Shown here: in pieces, positions 16,195 through 25,033 of the stretch
Position numbering within the stretch: the stretch's first letter is position 1
Layout: each line of letters starts with the position of its first letter
Assembly: GCF_000379025.1 (NCBI RefSeq)
Contig: NZ_KB900623.1
Coordinates: forward strand, 247,327 to 311,326
Source: Orenia marismortui DSM 5156
GTDB lineage: Bacteria; Bacillota; Halanaerobiia; Halobacteroidales; Halobacteroidaceae
Reading direction: 5' to 3'
DNA length: 64,000 bases
Notes under the pieces: generated by a model
The model's input: the letters and a program-made list of their open reading frames with translations, nothing else
Database searches by the model: none
Told to the model about the DNA's origin: nothing
Program-made: the position numbers and the translations under genes

Positions 16195-17748
16195 AATAAA
16201 ATTAAGAAGACTGAACTCATATTGTTATTGATATTTACTGTATTTATATTTAATTCTACAGTATATTCTTTTTCTGATATAGATGGTCTTAATATCAATT
16301 TTAAGGATATGGAATTAACAGAAGCCTTTAGAACTCTTGCAGAAATGACTGAGATCAATATAGCCACTGATAGTGCTATCCAGGGTAAGACTACACTTTA
16401 TTTAGATGATGTATCTTTAATAGAAGCATTAGATGTCTTAACGAAGACTAATAATTTAGGATATAAAATTATAAATAATACAGTTTTTATAGCACCTAAT
16501 ACAAAGATGCAAGAAATTTTTGAAAATAAAAAAACTAAAATTTATAAATTAAAGAATGCTAATCCAGAAAGAATTAAAGCTAATATTGATCACCTGATCT
16601 CTGATGGTATTATTAAAATAAATGAGCGGACTAATAGCTTAATAATTACAACTTATGAAAGTAATTTTTCAGCCATAGAGCAGGCAATATCTAGTTTAGA
16701 TTATTCTAAGAAACAGGTTTCTTTGCAGGTTAGATTTGAAGAGATATCCCACAGTGGCTTAGAGGATTTGGGTGTTAAATGGGAACTAGATAATGATGGA
16801 GTAGGAACTACTAGAGATTTAGCAAATGATTCTTTTAAGATAGGTAATTTAAATTTTGGTTATCAGCTTTCTTTGGGAGCTTTAGAAAGTTCTGGGGTTG
16901 CTAATGTATTGGCTAATCCAAAGATAACTACCGTTGAAGGAGAAGAGGCATATATTAATATTGGTGATGAAATACCGATAGTACAGGTTACAGAGGAAGA
17001 AGATAGTGATGGCAATACTCAGACTTCAAAGGAAGTAGAATTTAAAAATATAGGGATAAATTTAAAGATTACTCCCAAAATTACAGATGATAAGAAGGTA
17101 TTTATCAAATTAGAACCAGAAATAACTAATTTCATTGATTGGATAGAGGTTGAAGGAACTAAATATCCTGAGACTCGGGTTAAAAAAGTTTCAACAAAGG
17201 TTGAAGTAAGGAGTGGAGAAACTATTGCAATTGGAGGGTTGATTGAAGAGACTGAATATGAAGATATAGCCAAGTTACCATTGTTAGGTGATGTACCTAT
17301 TTTAGGCAAACTCTTTCAAAGAAAGACAACAGAAACAGAGAAAAGGGAATTGGTTATTTTTATTACTCCTCAAATCATAGAGGATGGAGTAGGAGGTTTT
17401 TCTTCAGGGAAAAAAAGAGAGATAATACCTTTTTCCTATCAGTTAGAAAGAGATCAAAGCTATTTAGAATTGGCAAATTTATTTAATCTCTTTATAGATA
17501 ATATACGAGAATATAATCCTAAAATAGCTAAGAATAATTTATCAGCAGGACAAATAGTAGAGATACCTATTCCTAAAAAGCGTTATTACTTAGTCCAGAA
17601 AGGTGATACAATAGAATCTATAACTAAAAAATATAAGATTAAAGCTGATATTATTAAGCGAATAAATAAGATTGAAGATTTAAGGGATCATTTAGGAGAA
17701 CATATCATTCTTCCAATTGATGTTAAAATAGAGGATGATTCTAGTTAA
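16192..17748 (+). CDS. pilQ: Type IV pilus secretin PilQ with C-terminal LysM-like segments, probable AUU start
   Basis: PilQ forms the outer-membrane channel for the pilus. From ATT 16192 the 518-residue product begins MNKIKKTELILLLIFTVFIF, a normal signal peptide; starting at TTG 16222 would remove its charged end. Next come a secretin N0/STN-type domain (LNINFKDMELTEAFRTLAE), a NolW-type N1 domain (KIYKLKNANPERIKANI) and the secretin channel (VANVLANPKITTVEGEEAYINIGDEIPI, GETIAIGGLIEE). The last ~95 residues, after the secretin end (RELVIFITPQII), contain one clear LysM-like motif (YYLVQKGDTIESITKKYKI) and a weaker one before it. LysM binds peptidoglycan, so this tail could anchor the channel. 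A strong terminator follows. Confidence 0.9.
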   Translation: MNKIKKTELILLLIFTVFIFNSTVYSFSDIDGLNINFKDMELTEAFRTLAEMTEINIATDSAIQGKTTLYLDDVSLIEALDVLTKTNNLGYKIINNTVFIAPNTKMQEIFENKKTKIYKLKNANPERIKANIDHLISDGIIKINERTNSLIITTYESNFSAIEQAISSLDYSKKQVSLQVRFEEISHSGLEDLGVKWELDNDGVGTTRDLANDSFKIGNLNFGYQLSLGALESSGVANVLANPKITTVEGEEAYINIGDEIPIVQVTEEEDSDGNTQTSKEVEFKNIGINLKITPKITDDKKVFIKLEPEITNFIDWIEVEGTKYPETRVKKVSTKVEVRSGETIAIGGLIEETEYEDIAKLPLLGDVPILGKLFQRKTTETEKRELVIFITPQIIEDGVGGFSSGKKREIIPFSYQLERDQSYLELANLFNLFIDNIREYNPKIAKNNLSAGQIVEIPIPKKRYYLVQKGDTIESITKKYKIKADIIKRINKIEDLRDHLGEHIILPIDVKIEDDSS

Positions 17749-17769
17749 GCTAGAAATCAAAGCTATGTT

Positions 17770-17816
17770 AAAAGGATATTAGTGAGCATTGCAATTCTCA
17801 CTAATATCCTTTTTTA
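17770..17816 (+). terminator. Terminator of the pilus operon
   Basis: A 17-base-pair perfect stem (17770-17786 with 17797-17813) with a 10-base loop is followed by T-rich sequence. It ends the pilB-pilQ operon. Confidence 0.9.
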
Positions 17817-17975
17817 TTTTTCGATCAGAATTAAGATGAGAATATTCTTTAACTACTTAGGGATGGAAGTTTTGATTTCTTTTTTTTATCATCTAGATAT
17901 GTTATAATAACATTTGATAGAATAAGCACTAATTGTTGAATCTTAATAAAGATAAGTATTTAAAGGAGAGAAAAA

Positions 17976-20609
17976 ATGGAGATAATAATTAGTCACCAGC
18001 GCACGGATTTTGATGGATTAGCTTCTATGGTAGCAGTTCAGAAGTTATATCCTCAAGCGATTATGGTTTTCTCAGGTAAAGTAACTAATAATGTAAAAAA
18101 ATTTATGGCTTTATATAAGGATAGAATTACCATAAAACACTCTAGAGATATAGATAAAGCAAAGGTTGATAGGGTTATTATGGTAGATACTAGAGTTGCC
18201 TCTCGAGTAGGTAGTTTTTCTAATTTAGTACAGAAAGATGAAATAGATGTTTTAATTTATGATCATCATCTAGATAGGAATAAAAATTTAGAGAATGCTC
18301 GGGAAATTGTTAAGAGTGTAGGGGCAACAACTACATTATTAGTTAATGAATTAAAGCAGAAATCTATAGAAATAACTTCTTTTGAGGCTACTTTGTTTGC
18401 GTTGGGAATTTATGAAGATACTGGCTGTTTAGTTTATAAAAGTACCACTTCTGCTGATGCTAAAGCAGTAGCTTATTTATTAGAACAAGGTGCTAATTTG
18501 GAGATAGTAGAAGAGTATATTGAATATTCTTTAGATAGAAAACAGCACCAGTTATTTAATAAATTATTAGATTCCCTACATCAAATTAGCGTTAAAGGTT
18601 TTAAAATTGATGTCTTTCAGTCTGAAACTGAGGAATATATACCTGATATTTCTTTATTAGCCCATAAACTCAATGAATTACATAATGCCGATGCTTTATT
18701 TGTCTTGGTCAAATATGATCATAAGATATTAATTATAGGCCGTAGTAATAATGATAGTATTAATATAGCAGAGATTCTAAAGTATTATGGTGGAGGTGGC
18801 CATGATAGAGCAGCTTCTGCCACATTAAAGGTCAAAGAAGATAAATCCTTAATGGACTATCAAGAAGAATTAATTTGTACAATTAATGAAAAGGTAACGC
18901 CTGCCATCTTGGTAGAAGATATTATGTCTACACCGGTTAAAACAGTTACTCCAGATGTTAGTATGGGAGAAGCTGATGAGATAATGCTAAGAAGTGGCTA
19001 TTCTGGTTTGATAGTACTAGATAATGAAGAAATAAAAGGAATAATTTCAAGAAGAGATATAGACAAAGTCAGAAAGCATGGATTATTGCATGCACCTGTA
19101 AAGGGTTATATGTCAAGTAATATAGTTAGTATTAATGCTAAATCATCTCTAAAAGAGGTACAAGATACAATTGTGGATCATGATATTGGACGATTACCTG
19201 TTGTAGATGAGCAAGGAGAATTGGTTGGGATTGTTAGTCGGAGTGATCTTTTAAAACTCTTTTATGGTAAAGATGATTATTTAAAGAATAAACAGAATTT
19301 ATATGGTAGAAGTTTAGTTCAGGTGCAAGAAAAGAGATATGATATTACAGATAAACTTAACTTAGTTGACCAAGAAATAATTACTTTGCTTAAAGAAGCG
19401 GGAAATTTAGCAGATCAGATGGAGATTAAGCTCTATATAGTTGGTGGCTTTCCTAGAGATCTATTACTAGAGAGAGTAAATTTAGATTTAGATTTAGTAG
19501 TAGAGGGTGATGGTGTAGAATTTGCACGGAGATTTGCCCAAAAATTAAAGGGAGAGCTTGATATATACCATGAATTTGGAACTGCTGTACTTTCATTAGA
19601 GAACAATCTAAAAGTTGATATAGCAAGTACTAGAGTAGAGTATTATTCCAAAGTTGCTAGCTTGCCAGAAGTAGAGTCTGGATCAATTCAACAGGATCTA
19701 TTTAGAAGAGATTTTTCTATTAATGCCTTAGCTATTCAATTAAATAGCTCATCTTTTGGGCAATTAGTCGATTATTTTAATGGAAAAAATGATTTAGAAG
19801 CAGGAATTATAAGATTATTACATAACTTTAGTCTATATGATGATCCGACTAGGATCTTTAGAGGTTTGAGGTTTGCAAGTCGTTATGGCTTTAAATTTGA
19901 ACTTAGAACTAAAGAGTTAATTAGACAAGCAGTTGATTTAGATGTAATAGAAAAGCTAAGCAATAATAGGTTATTTAATAAATTAGAGCTGGGATTAAAG
20001 GACAGATATCCTATTAAATTTATCAATTTATTACAAGAAGAGAATATCTTAAATTATATTTCTGAAAATATTAGCTGGGATGAAAGTAAAGAATCTTTAG
20101 CTAATAATATAAAGAAAGTATTAAGATGGTTAGATGAGTTAAAGGTATCCTTTAACTTTGATGAATGGATATTATATTTAATGGTCTTAATTTTAGGATT
20201 GGAAGAAGAGGATGTTAAAGAATTTAATAAGCGTTTTAATTTAAAGAATAATATATCTTATCGATTACTTAATACCTTAGAGGTTGATAATATCATTACT
20301 AAGTTAGATAAAGTTGAATCCAATAGTGAGATTTATTATCTATTAGAAGGATTAGCTATTGAGGATATAGTATTAATCTTAATCAAAGACTTTTCTTTAA
20401 GAGAGAAAGTTAGACTATATTTAGAAGAGTTGAGGTGGATAGATATTAAAATCTCTGGAGATGATATTATTGAGTTTGGTATTCAACCTGGTCCTTTATT
20501 TACAGAAATTTTAAAGGCGATTAAGAAGGCGAAATTAGATGATAAGATTAATAGTTATGAAGAAGAGAAGAAATTTTTAGAGAACTATATAGCAGAAAGG
20601 AATGGCTAA
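17976..20609 (+). CDS. tRNA CCA-end nucleotidyltransferase with DHH and CBS domains
   Basis: The 877-residue protein has three parts. Residues 1-310 are a DHH/DHHA1 phosphoesterase (ISHQRTDFDGLAS, YDHHLD, GGGGHDRAAS). Two CBS domains follow (about 315-430; VEDIMSTPVKTVTPDVSMGEA and VKGYMSSNIVSINAKSSL). The C-terminal half is a class II nucleotidyltransferase (LYIVGGFPRDLLLERVNLDLD, RRDFSINALAI, DDPTRIFRGLRFASR). It adds A or CCA to tRNA 3' ends; in some lineages proteins of this design are the A-adding partner. It opens a gene run about 230 bases after the pilus terminator. AAAGGAGAG precedes the ATG. Confidence 0.93.
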   Translation: MEIIISHQRTDFDGLASMVAVQKLYPQAIMVFSGKVTNNVKKFMALYKDRITIKHSRDIDKAKVDRVIMVDTRVASRVGSFSNLVQKDEIDVLIYDHHLDRNKNLENAREIVKSVGATTTLLVNELKQKSIEITSFEATLFALGIYEDTGCLVYKSTTSADAKAVAYLLEQGANLEIVEEYIEYSLDRKQHQLFNKLLDSLHQISVKGFKIDVFQSETEEYIPDISLLAHKLNELHNADALFVLVKYDHKILIIGRSNNDSINIAEILKYYGGGGHDRAASATLKVKEDKSLMDYQEELICTINEKVTPAILVEDIMSTPVKTVTPDVSMGEADEIMLRSGYSGLIVLDNEEIKGIISRRDIDKVRKHGLLHAPVKGYMSSNIVSINAKSSLKEVQDTIVDHDIGRLPVVDEQGELVGIVSRSDLLKLFYGKDDYLKNKQNLYGRSLVQVQEKRYDITDKLNLVDQEIITLLKEAGNLADQMEIKLYIVGGFPRDLLLERVNLDLDLVVEGDGVEFARRFAQKLKGELDIYHEFGTAVLSLENNLKVDIASTRVEYYSKVASLPEVESGSIQQDLFRRDFSINALAIQLNSSSFGQLVDYFNGKNDLEAGIIRLLHNFSLYDDPTRIFRGLRFASRYGFKFELRTKELIRQAVDLDVIEKLSNNRLFNKLELGLKDRYPIKFINLLQEENILNYISENISWDESKESLANNIKKVLRWLDELKVSFNFDEWILYLMVLILGLEEEDVKEFNKRFNLKNNISYRLLNTLEVDNIITKLDKVESNSEIYYLLEGLAIEDIVLILIKDFSLREKVRLYLEELRWIDIKISGDDIIEFGIQPGPLFTEILKAIKKAKLDDKINSYEEEKKFLENYIAERNG

Positions 20610-20610
20610 T

Positions 20611-21234
20611 ATGAATAAAATAGCAGAGCTTGCTTTGCTAATTCCTATATTATTATTATCTTTGTCAATGCATGAATTTGCTCATGGTAAGATGGCAGAT
20701 CTATTAGGTGATCCAACACCTAAAATGACTGGAAGGTTGACCTTAAATCCTATGGCTCACCTAAGTCTAATGGGAACTTTAGTTTTATTAATTACAAGAA
20801 GGTTTGGTTGGGCCAAACCTGTACAGGTTAACCCTAGATATTTTAAAGATCAACGGAAAGGTATGATGTTAGTAGGCTTATCAGGCCCTTTAGCTAATGT
20901 TTTATTAGCTATTGTATTTGCATTGATCTTTAAATTTGCTGCTGGATATTTATTTCAAATTGCTAATCCATATATAATTCGTTATTTGTTTTTAATAGCT
21001 ATCTCTATAAATTTAGGTTTGGCAATTTTTAATTTAATTCCTGTACCTCCTTTAGATGGATCAAAGATACTAGAGGGAATATTACCAGCTAGTATGGATC
21101 ATATTATTCGTAATTTAGAAGCTTATGGTCCCTTTTTCTTATTATTTTTTGCTTTTAGTGGATTTTTGGGCTCGATCTTGGGACCAATTATTATGATTGT
21201 ACGTAATTTATTATTTAATATTGTTGGTATATAA
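20611..21234 (+). CDS. Site-2 protease family (M50B) membrane metalloprotease
   Basis: The protein has four to five membrane segments. The zinc-binding HEFAH motif lies in the first part (SMHEFAHGKMADLLGDPTPK) and the third ligand in NLIPVPPLDGSKIL. This small M50B form, about 207 residues, is widespread in Firmicutes. Its substrate is not known. ATG 20611 is preferred to ATG 20602 because AAAGG ends at 20600, giving a 10-base spacing. The gene begins one base after the stop of the tRNA nucleotidyltransferase. Confidence 0.92.
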   Translation: MNKIAELALLIPILLLSLSMHEFAHGKMADLLGDPTPKMTGRLTLNPMAHLSLMGTLVLLITRRFGWAKPVQVNPRYFKDQRKGMMLVGLSGPLANVLLAIVFALIFKFAAGYLFQIANPYIIRYLFLIAISINLGLAIFNLIPVPPLDGSKILEGILPASMDHIIRNLEAYGPFFLLFFAFSGFLGSILGPIIMIVRNLLFNIVGI

Positions 21235-21284
21235 GTGATAAATTTATATAAATTTAATTAATTTTTGAAAATGTAGGGGGAATT

Positions 21285-22280
21285 ATGATGGAAAAGAAAG
21301 GTACTATTTTAAGTGGGATGCGTCCTACTGGTAAGTTACATTTAGGACATTTAATAGGTGTTCTAGATAATTGGAATAAGCTACAAGATGAATATAACTG
21401 TATCTTTGAGGTTGCCGATTGGCATGCTTTAACAACTAAGTATGATCAAACTGAAGGGTTACAGACAAATATAAGAGAGCAAGTAATTGATTGGATTAGT
21501 GCAGGAATTGATCCAGATAAGAGTATTATTTTTGTTCAATCACATGTTCCAGAGATTGCAGAATTACACCTGTTATTATCGATGATTGTGTCTGTATCTC
21601 GTTTAGAAAGAAATCCGACCTATAAAGAGCAGGTTCAAGAATTAGGAGTAAAGGATTCAATTCCTTTTGGACTATTAGAATATCCAGTTTTGCAAGCTGC
21701 TGATATTTTAGCTTTTAAAGGAACAGCTGTTCCAGTTGGCGAAGATCAATTGCCACATATTGAAATTACTCGAGAGATTGCTAGGAGGTTTAATTACTTA
21801 TATGATGAGGTCTTTGTTGAGCCAGAGGCTAAACTAGGTAAGGTTACTAAGTTATTAGGCTTAGATGGTCGCAAGATGAGTAAGAGTTATGGTAATGCTA
21901 TTTATCTTTCTGATAAAAAAGAAGAGATTGAAGGAAAGGTTAAAAGTATGGTAACTGATCCTCAAAGAATTCGGTTAAAGGATCCAGGAAATCCTGAGGT
22001 TTGTTCTGTATATTCTTATCATAAGATCTTTAGCAAAGGTAGAGTTGATGAGGTTGCTAAAGGATGTAAGAATGCTAGTTTAGGATGTATGGATTGTAAG
22101 GCTATATTAACTGAATCTATTGTTGATTATATGACTGATATTCATCAAAGAAGAGCTGAATTAGAAGAAAATCCTGAACTAGTAGATCAGATTTTAGCCG
22201 ATGGAGCTCAAAAGGCTCGTAAGATAGCTAAAGAAACATTAGAAGAGGTACGTAGTGCAATGAATTTGAAGTGGGAATAA
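21285..22280 (+). CDS. trpS: Tryptophanyl-tRNA synthetase
   Basis: TrpRS charges tRNA-Trp. The class I signatures are visible: a HIGH-like TGKLHLGHL near the N-terminus and KMSKS (RKMSKSYGNA) near residue 205. At 331 residues the length is standard. Four cysteines at 240, 261, 268 and 271 form C-x20-C-x6-C-x2-C, close to the iron-sulfur site reported for Thermotoga TrpRS. No T-box leader fits in the 50 bases upstream, so it is not controlled in that way. The gene sits in the S2P-trpS-scpA run. Confidence 0.97.
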   Translation: MMEKKGTILSGMRPTGKLHLGHLIGVLDNWNKLQDEYNCIFEVADWHALTTKYDQTEGLQTNIREQVIDWISAGIDPDKSIIFVQSHVPEIAELHLLLSMIVSVSRLERNPTYKEQVQELGVKDSIPFGLLEYPVLQAADILAFKGTAVPVGEDQLPHIEITREIARRFNYLYDEVFVEPEAKLGKVTKLLGLDGRKMSKSYGNAIYLSDKKEEIEGKVKSMVTDPQRIRLKDPGNPEVCSVYSYHKIFSKGRVDEVAKGCKNASLGCMDCKAILTESIVDYMTDIHQRRAELEENPELVDQILADGAQKARKIAKETLEEVRSAMNLKWE

Positions 22281-22350
22281 GAACTTAGATTTTGGTGTTA
22301 ATAAATCACCTGATATCTAACTCTTAAGACCTAATTTGAGGAGTGAGAGT

Positions 22351-23139
22351 ATGGGCTATGAAGTAAAGATAGATGCTTTTCAAGGTCCCATTGATCTGTT
22401 GATGCATCTATTGAAGAAGAATAAAGTGGAAATTTATGATATACCAATTTCAAAGATTACAAAACAGTATTTGGAATATATAGCTAACATGAAAAAGCTA
22501 GATTTAGATGTAGCAAGTGAATTTTTAGTAATGGCAGCACAGTTAATGGAGATTAAGGCCCAGACCTTATTACCTAAAAAGAAGAGTGATGATGAAGAAG
22601 AAGAGATTGATCCTCGCCAGGAGTTAGTAGAAAAACTGTTAGAATACAAAAAATATAAGCAATTAGCTTTTGAATTAAAAGAATTTGAGCATGAAAAACG
22701 TCAGTCTTATACTCGTAATGTGGCCCCTTTATTAGTAGATTTAGAATTTGAAAAATCAAATCCTTTAGAGGGAGTTAGTGTTGATAAATTTATCTCTGCT
22801 TTTCATAAAGCTATCAAAAGAGGGAAGAAAAAGCAAGAAAAGATAAATGAAGATGATAAAAGTAAGAAAAAGCTTAATCAATTACAAGAAGAAGAGCTTA
22901 CAATCAAAGAACAGCAAGGTTATATTATGCAGAGATTAATTTTAAGTAAGGGTCAAATGAACTTTATGAACTTATTCTCTAATATTATTTCAAGATTAGA
23001 AATAGTAGTTACTTTTATGGCTCTATTAGAGTTGATCAAAATAAATGAAGTGAAAATTAAGCAAGATGATAATTTCGATGAGATTATAATCTATTCGGTA
23101 TCTAGGTCTAGCGATAAATCTACAGATACAATAAAATAG
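22351..23139 (+). CDS. scpA: Segregation and condensation protein ScpA
   Basis: ScpA is the kleisin that bridges the two heads of the SMC dimer. The protein opens with the family motif YEVKIDAFQGPIDLLMHLLKKNKVEIYDIPI, continues ITKQYLEYIANMKKLDLDVASEFLVMAAQLMEIKAQTLLP (quoted in part here as family features), has a charged middle and ends in a winged helix (EIVVTFMALLELIKINEVKIKQ). GAGGAG lies before ATG 22351; the upstream TTG 22336 has no site. scpB follows at 35 bases and smc itself lies 5 kb on. Confidence 0.96.
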   Translation: MGYEVKIDAFQGPIDLLMHLLKKNKVEIYDIPISKITKQYLEYIANMKKLDLDVASEFLVMAAQLMEIKAQTLLPKKKSDDEEEEIDPRQELVEKLLEYKKYKQLAFELKEFEHEKRQSYTRNVAPLLVDLEFEKSNPLEGVSVDKFISAFHKAIKRGKKKQEKINEDDKSKKKLNQLQEEELTIKEQQGYIMQRLILSKGQMNFMNLFSNIISRLEIVVTFMALLELIKINEVKIKQDDNFDEIIIYSVSRSSDKSTDTIK

Positions 23140-23173
23140 CTATATCTCATTTTATGATGTGAGGTGATGATAA

Positions 23174-23731
23174 ATGCTAAGTGAAGTAGAGATCAAAGCT
23201 GCTATTGAAGCATTATTATTTATGGCAACAGATCCTTTGAAGATGAAGGAGATAAAAAAAGTACTAGAAGTTGATAAAAGAAAGATAAAGCAAGCAATAG
23301 ACTTAATTAGACAAGAGTATTCTAGAAATGATAAGGGTATAGAGTTGATTCAAATTAACAAAGGATATCAGTTACAGACTAAAGCTAATTATCAATCTTT
23401 TGTAAAAGAGTTACATAAACCTGAAATGAATAATAAATTAAGTCAAGCAGCTTTAGAGACCTTAGCAATTATTGCGTATAAGCAACCGGTTACTCGTGCT
23501 GAAATTGAAGATATTAGAGGTGTTAATGTAGAAAAAGCTCTAAAAACTATACAGAAAAGAGGTTTAATAGCTGAAGTAGGTAGAAAAGATACCATAGGAA
23601 ATCCAATTATTTATGGGACTACTGTTGACTTTTTGCAGTATATGGGTCTTGAGAGTTTAGATGAATTACCTCCAGCTCAAGAGTTTACAGAGCTAAATGA
23701 AGATGAGATTCCAGAAGAATTATCAGAATAA
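23174..23731 (+). CDS. scpB: Segregation and condensation protein ScpB
   Basis: ScpB dimerises and binds the middle of ScpA. The 185-residue product has two winged-helix domains: EVEIKAAIEALLFMATDPLKMKEI at the start and ALETLAIIAYKQPVTRAEIE, a strongly conserved motif, in the second. The acidic tail (ELNEDEIPEELSE) is typical. GAGGTGATG precedes the ATG. A terminator hairpin starts right after the stop. Confidence 0.96.
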   Translation: MLSEVEIKAAIEALLFMATDPLKMKEIKKVLEVDKRKIKQAIDLIRQEYSRNDKGIELIQINKGYQLQTKANYQSFVKELHKPEMNNKLSQAALETLAIIAYKQPVTRAEIEDIRGVNVEKALKTIQKRGLIAEVGRKDTIGNPIIYGTTVDFLQYMGLESLDELPPAQEFTELNEDEIPEELSE

Positions 23732-23778
23732 AAAATAAAGAAGCTCAAGTGTTTAAACACTTGAGCTTCTTTATTTTT
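23732..23778. terminator. Long perfect hairpin after scpB
   Basis: A 46-base perfect palindrome (23732-23777) is followed by T residues. It ends the trpS-scpA-scpB unit. Confidence 0.9.
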
Positions 23779-23885
23779 TGTCGCTACTTAATTATGATTT
23801 ATTATTACCTTACTATCTATCTGAAATGTAAGCTTTTAAGGTATACTATTACAATCATCGGGGAAGATAATAACTATAAGTTAGA

Positions 23886-23903
23886 AAGGGGGTTTGCATC
23901 ATT
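23886..23903 (+). promoter_or_regulatory. Ribosome site setting an ATT (or ATC) start for the DUF2953 gene
   Basis: AAGGGGGT (23886-23893) pairs with the anti-Shine-Dalgarno through one G-U. ATT at 23901 lies 8 bases on, the same spacing as for pilQ. There is no ATG, GTG or TTG between the upstream in-frame stop (23877) and TTG 23946. Confidence 0.65.
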
Positions 23904-24542
23904 CTATTAATTTTAATCCTCTTAATAGTAATAAGTTTATTATTTTTGCCAATAAAATTAAAGGTTAAGCTTTATGCTGAACAGACAAAGGGTGATTTGA
24001 TTTTTAAGCTAAGAATAACTTTTTTTAAGTATAAATTAGAATTGCCTTTTTTACATATAGATCAAAAGTTTTCTATAAGTTCTTTATTTCTACAGGCAGA
24101 ATTAGAAAGAAAGTTAGGTAAAGATATAAAGATAAAAGAAGATTTAGAAGGAGGAGAGAAGAATTACGAAGATTTAAATAACATAGTTCTTTTTTTTAAG
24201 GAGATAAAACAGGGATTAAGTAATACAGAAGATATTCTTTCTATTATTGATAGGTGTGAATATTTTTCCTGGAAAACTAACTTTGGATTTGCTAATCCAG
24301 CTTATACAGGGGTTATTACGGGTTTTTTATGGTCTATAAAAGGAGTTATAATATCGATAATAGAGAATAACTTGAAATTTAAATCTAGACCTTTTTTTGA
24401 GGTTAATCCTGAGTTTGATTATCCGATACCTTTTAAGACTAAATTTGAAGGTATATTTGTATTTAAACTAGGCAATATTATGTTTATAGGCCTTAAAGTT
24501 AGTTTTATTCAACTAAAAAGGAGGTTAAAAATAAATGGCTGA
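23901..24542 (+). CDS. DUF2953 family protein, probable AUU start
   Basis: Starting at ATT 23901 the protein begins with a hydrophobic segment (ILLILILLIVISLLFLPIKLKV), then KLYAEQTKGDLIFKLRITFFKYKLEL. This is the usual pattern of DUF2953: one N-terminal membrane helix followed by a beta-rich domain with YxG...I.GFLW and NPEFDYP motifs. A start at TTG 23946 would remove the helix. The length is about 213 residues. In spore formers this family commonly sits directly before ytfJ/gerW, as here, and overlaps it by 8 bases. A role at the spore or forespore membrane is inference. Confidence 0.82.
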   Translation: MLLILILLIVISLLFLPIKLKVKLYAEQTKGDLIFKLRITFFKYKLELPFLHIDQKFSISSLFLQAELERKLGKDIKIKEDLEGGEKNYEDLNNIVLFFKEIKQGLSNTEDILSIIDRCEYFSWKTNFGFANPAYTGVITGFLWSIKGVIISIIENNLKFKSRPFFEVNPEFDYPIPFKTKFEGIFVFKLGNIMFIGLKVSFIQLKRRLKING

Positions 24543-24975
24543 CCATCCAATTGAAACACTAATGTCTACGGCAATGGAGAATATTAAGAACATGGTAGAT
24601 GTAAATACAATCGTAGGGGATCCAGTAGAGACAAAGGATGGAAGTGTTATAATTCCTGTTTCCAAAGTTAATTTTGGTTTTGGAGCTGGTGGGGCTGAAT
24701 ATTTATTAAAAGAAGAATCTAATAAAGACAAAGAAGATAACAAGTCAAAAGGACCTAGTTTTGGTGGTGGTAGTGGGGCTGGTATAATGTTGCAACCTAT
24801 TGCTTTTTTAGTAGTAGCAGAGGGGCAAATTAGATTGTTACCAGTTAACAATAATGCTATAGTGGAGCGGTTAATAAATCTTGCTCCTGAACTATTAGAA
24901 CAATTGAAAGGTTTTAATAAACAAAAAAATAAAGTAAAGAAACAAGAAGAACAAAATGAGGATATTACATTATAA
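24535..24975 (+). CDS. ytfJ: Spore protein YtfJ / GerW family
   Basis: The 146-residue protein opens HPIETLMSTAMENIKNMVDVNTIVGDPVET, then IIPVSKVNFGFGAGGAEY and a Gly-rich FGGGSGAGIMLQPIAFLVV, all signatures of the YtfJ/GerW sporulation family. The family is expressed in the forespore and affects germination in Bacillus. The C-terminal tail is Lys/Glu-rich. AAAAGGAGG precedes the ATG. Its presence supports a spore-forming organism. Confidence 0.93.
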   Translation: MADHPIETLMSTAMENIKNMVDVNTIVGDPVETKDGSVIIPVSKVNFGFGAGGAEYLLKEESNKDKEDNKSKGPSFGGGSGAGIMLQPIAFLVVAEGQIRLLPVNNNAIVERLINLAPELLEQLKGFNKQKNKVKKQEEQNEDITL

Positions 24976-25033
24976 ATTTCAAGTGGAGGGAGACCTTCAC
25001 TTTTCCTTTGATATTATGGAGGTGAAGTTAGCG

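Noticed and set aside
21235-21284. T-box leader for trpS
   Set aside because: Only 50 bases separate trpS from the previous gene, too short for a T-box, and no T-box sequence is seen.
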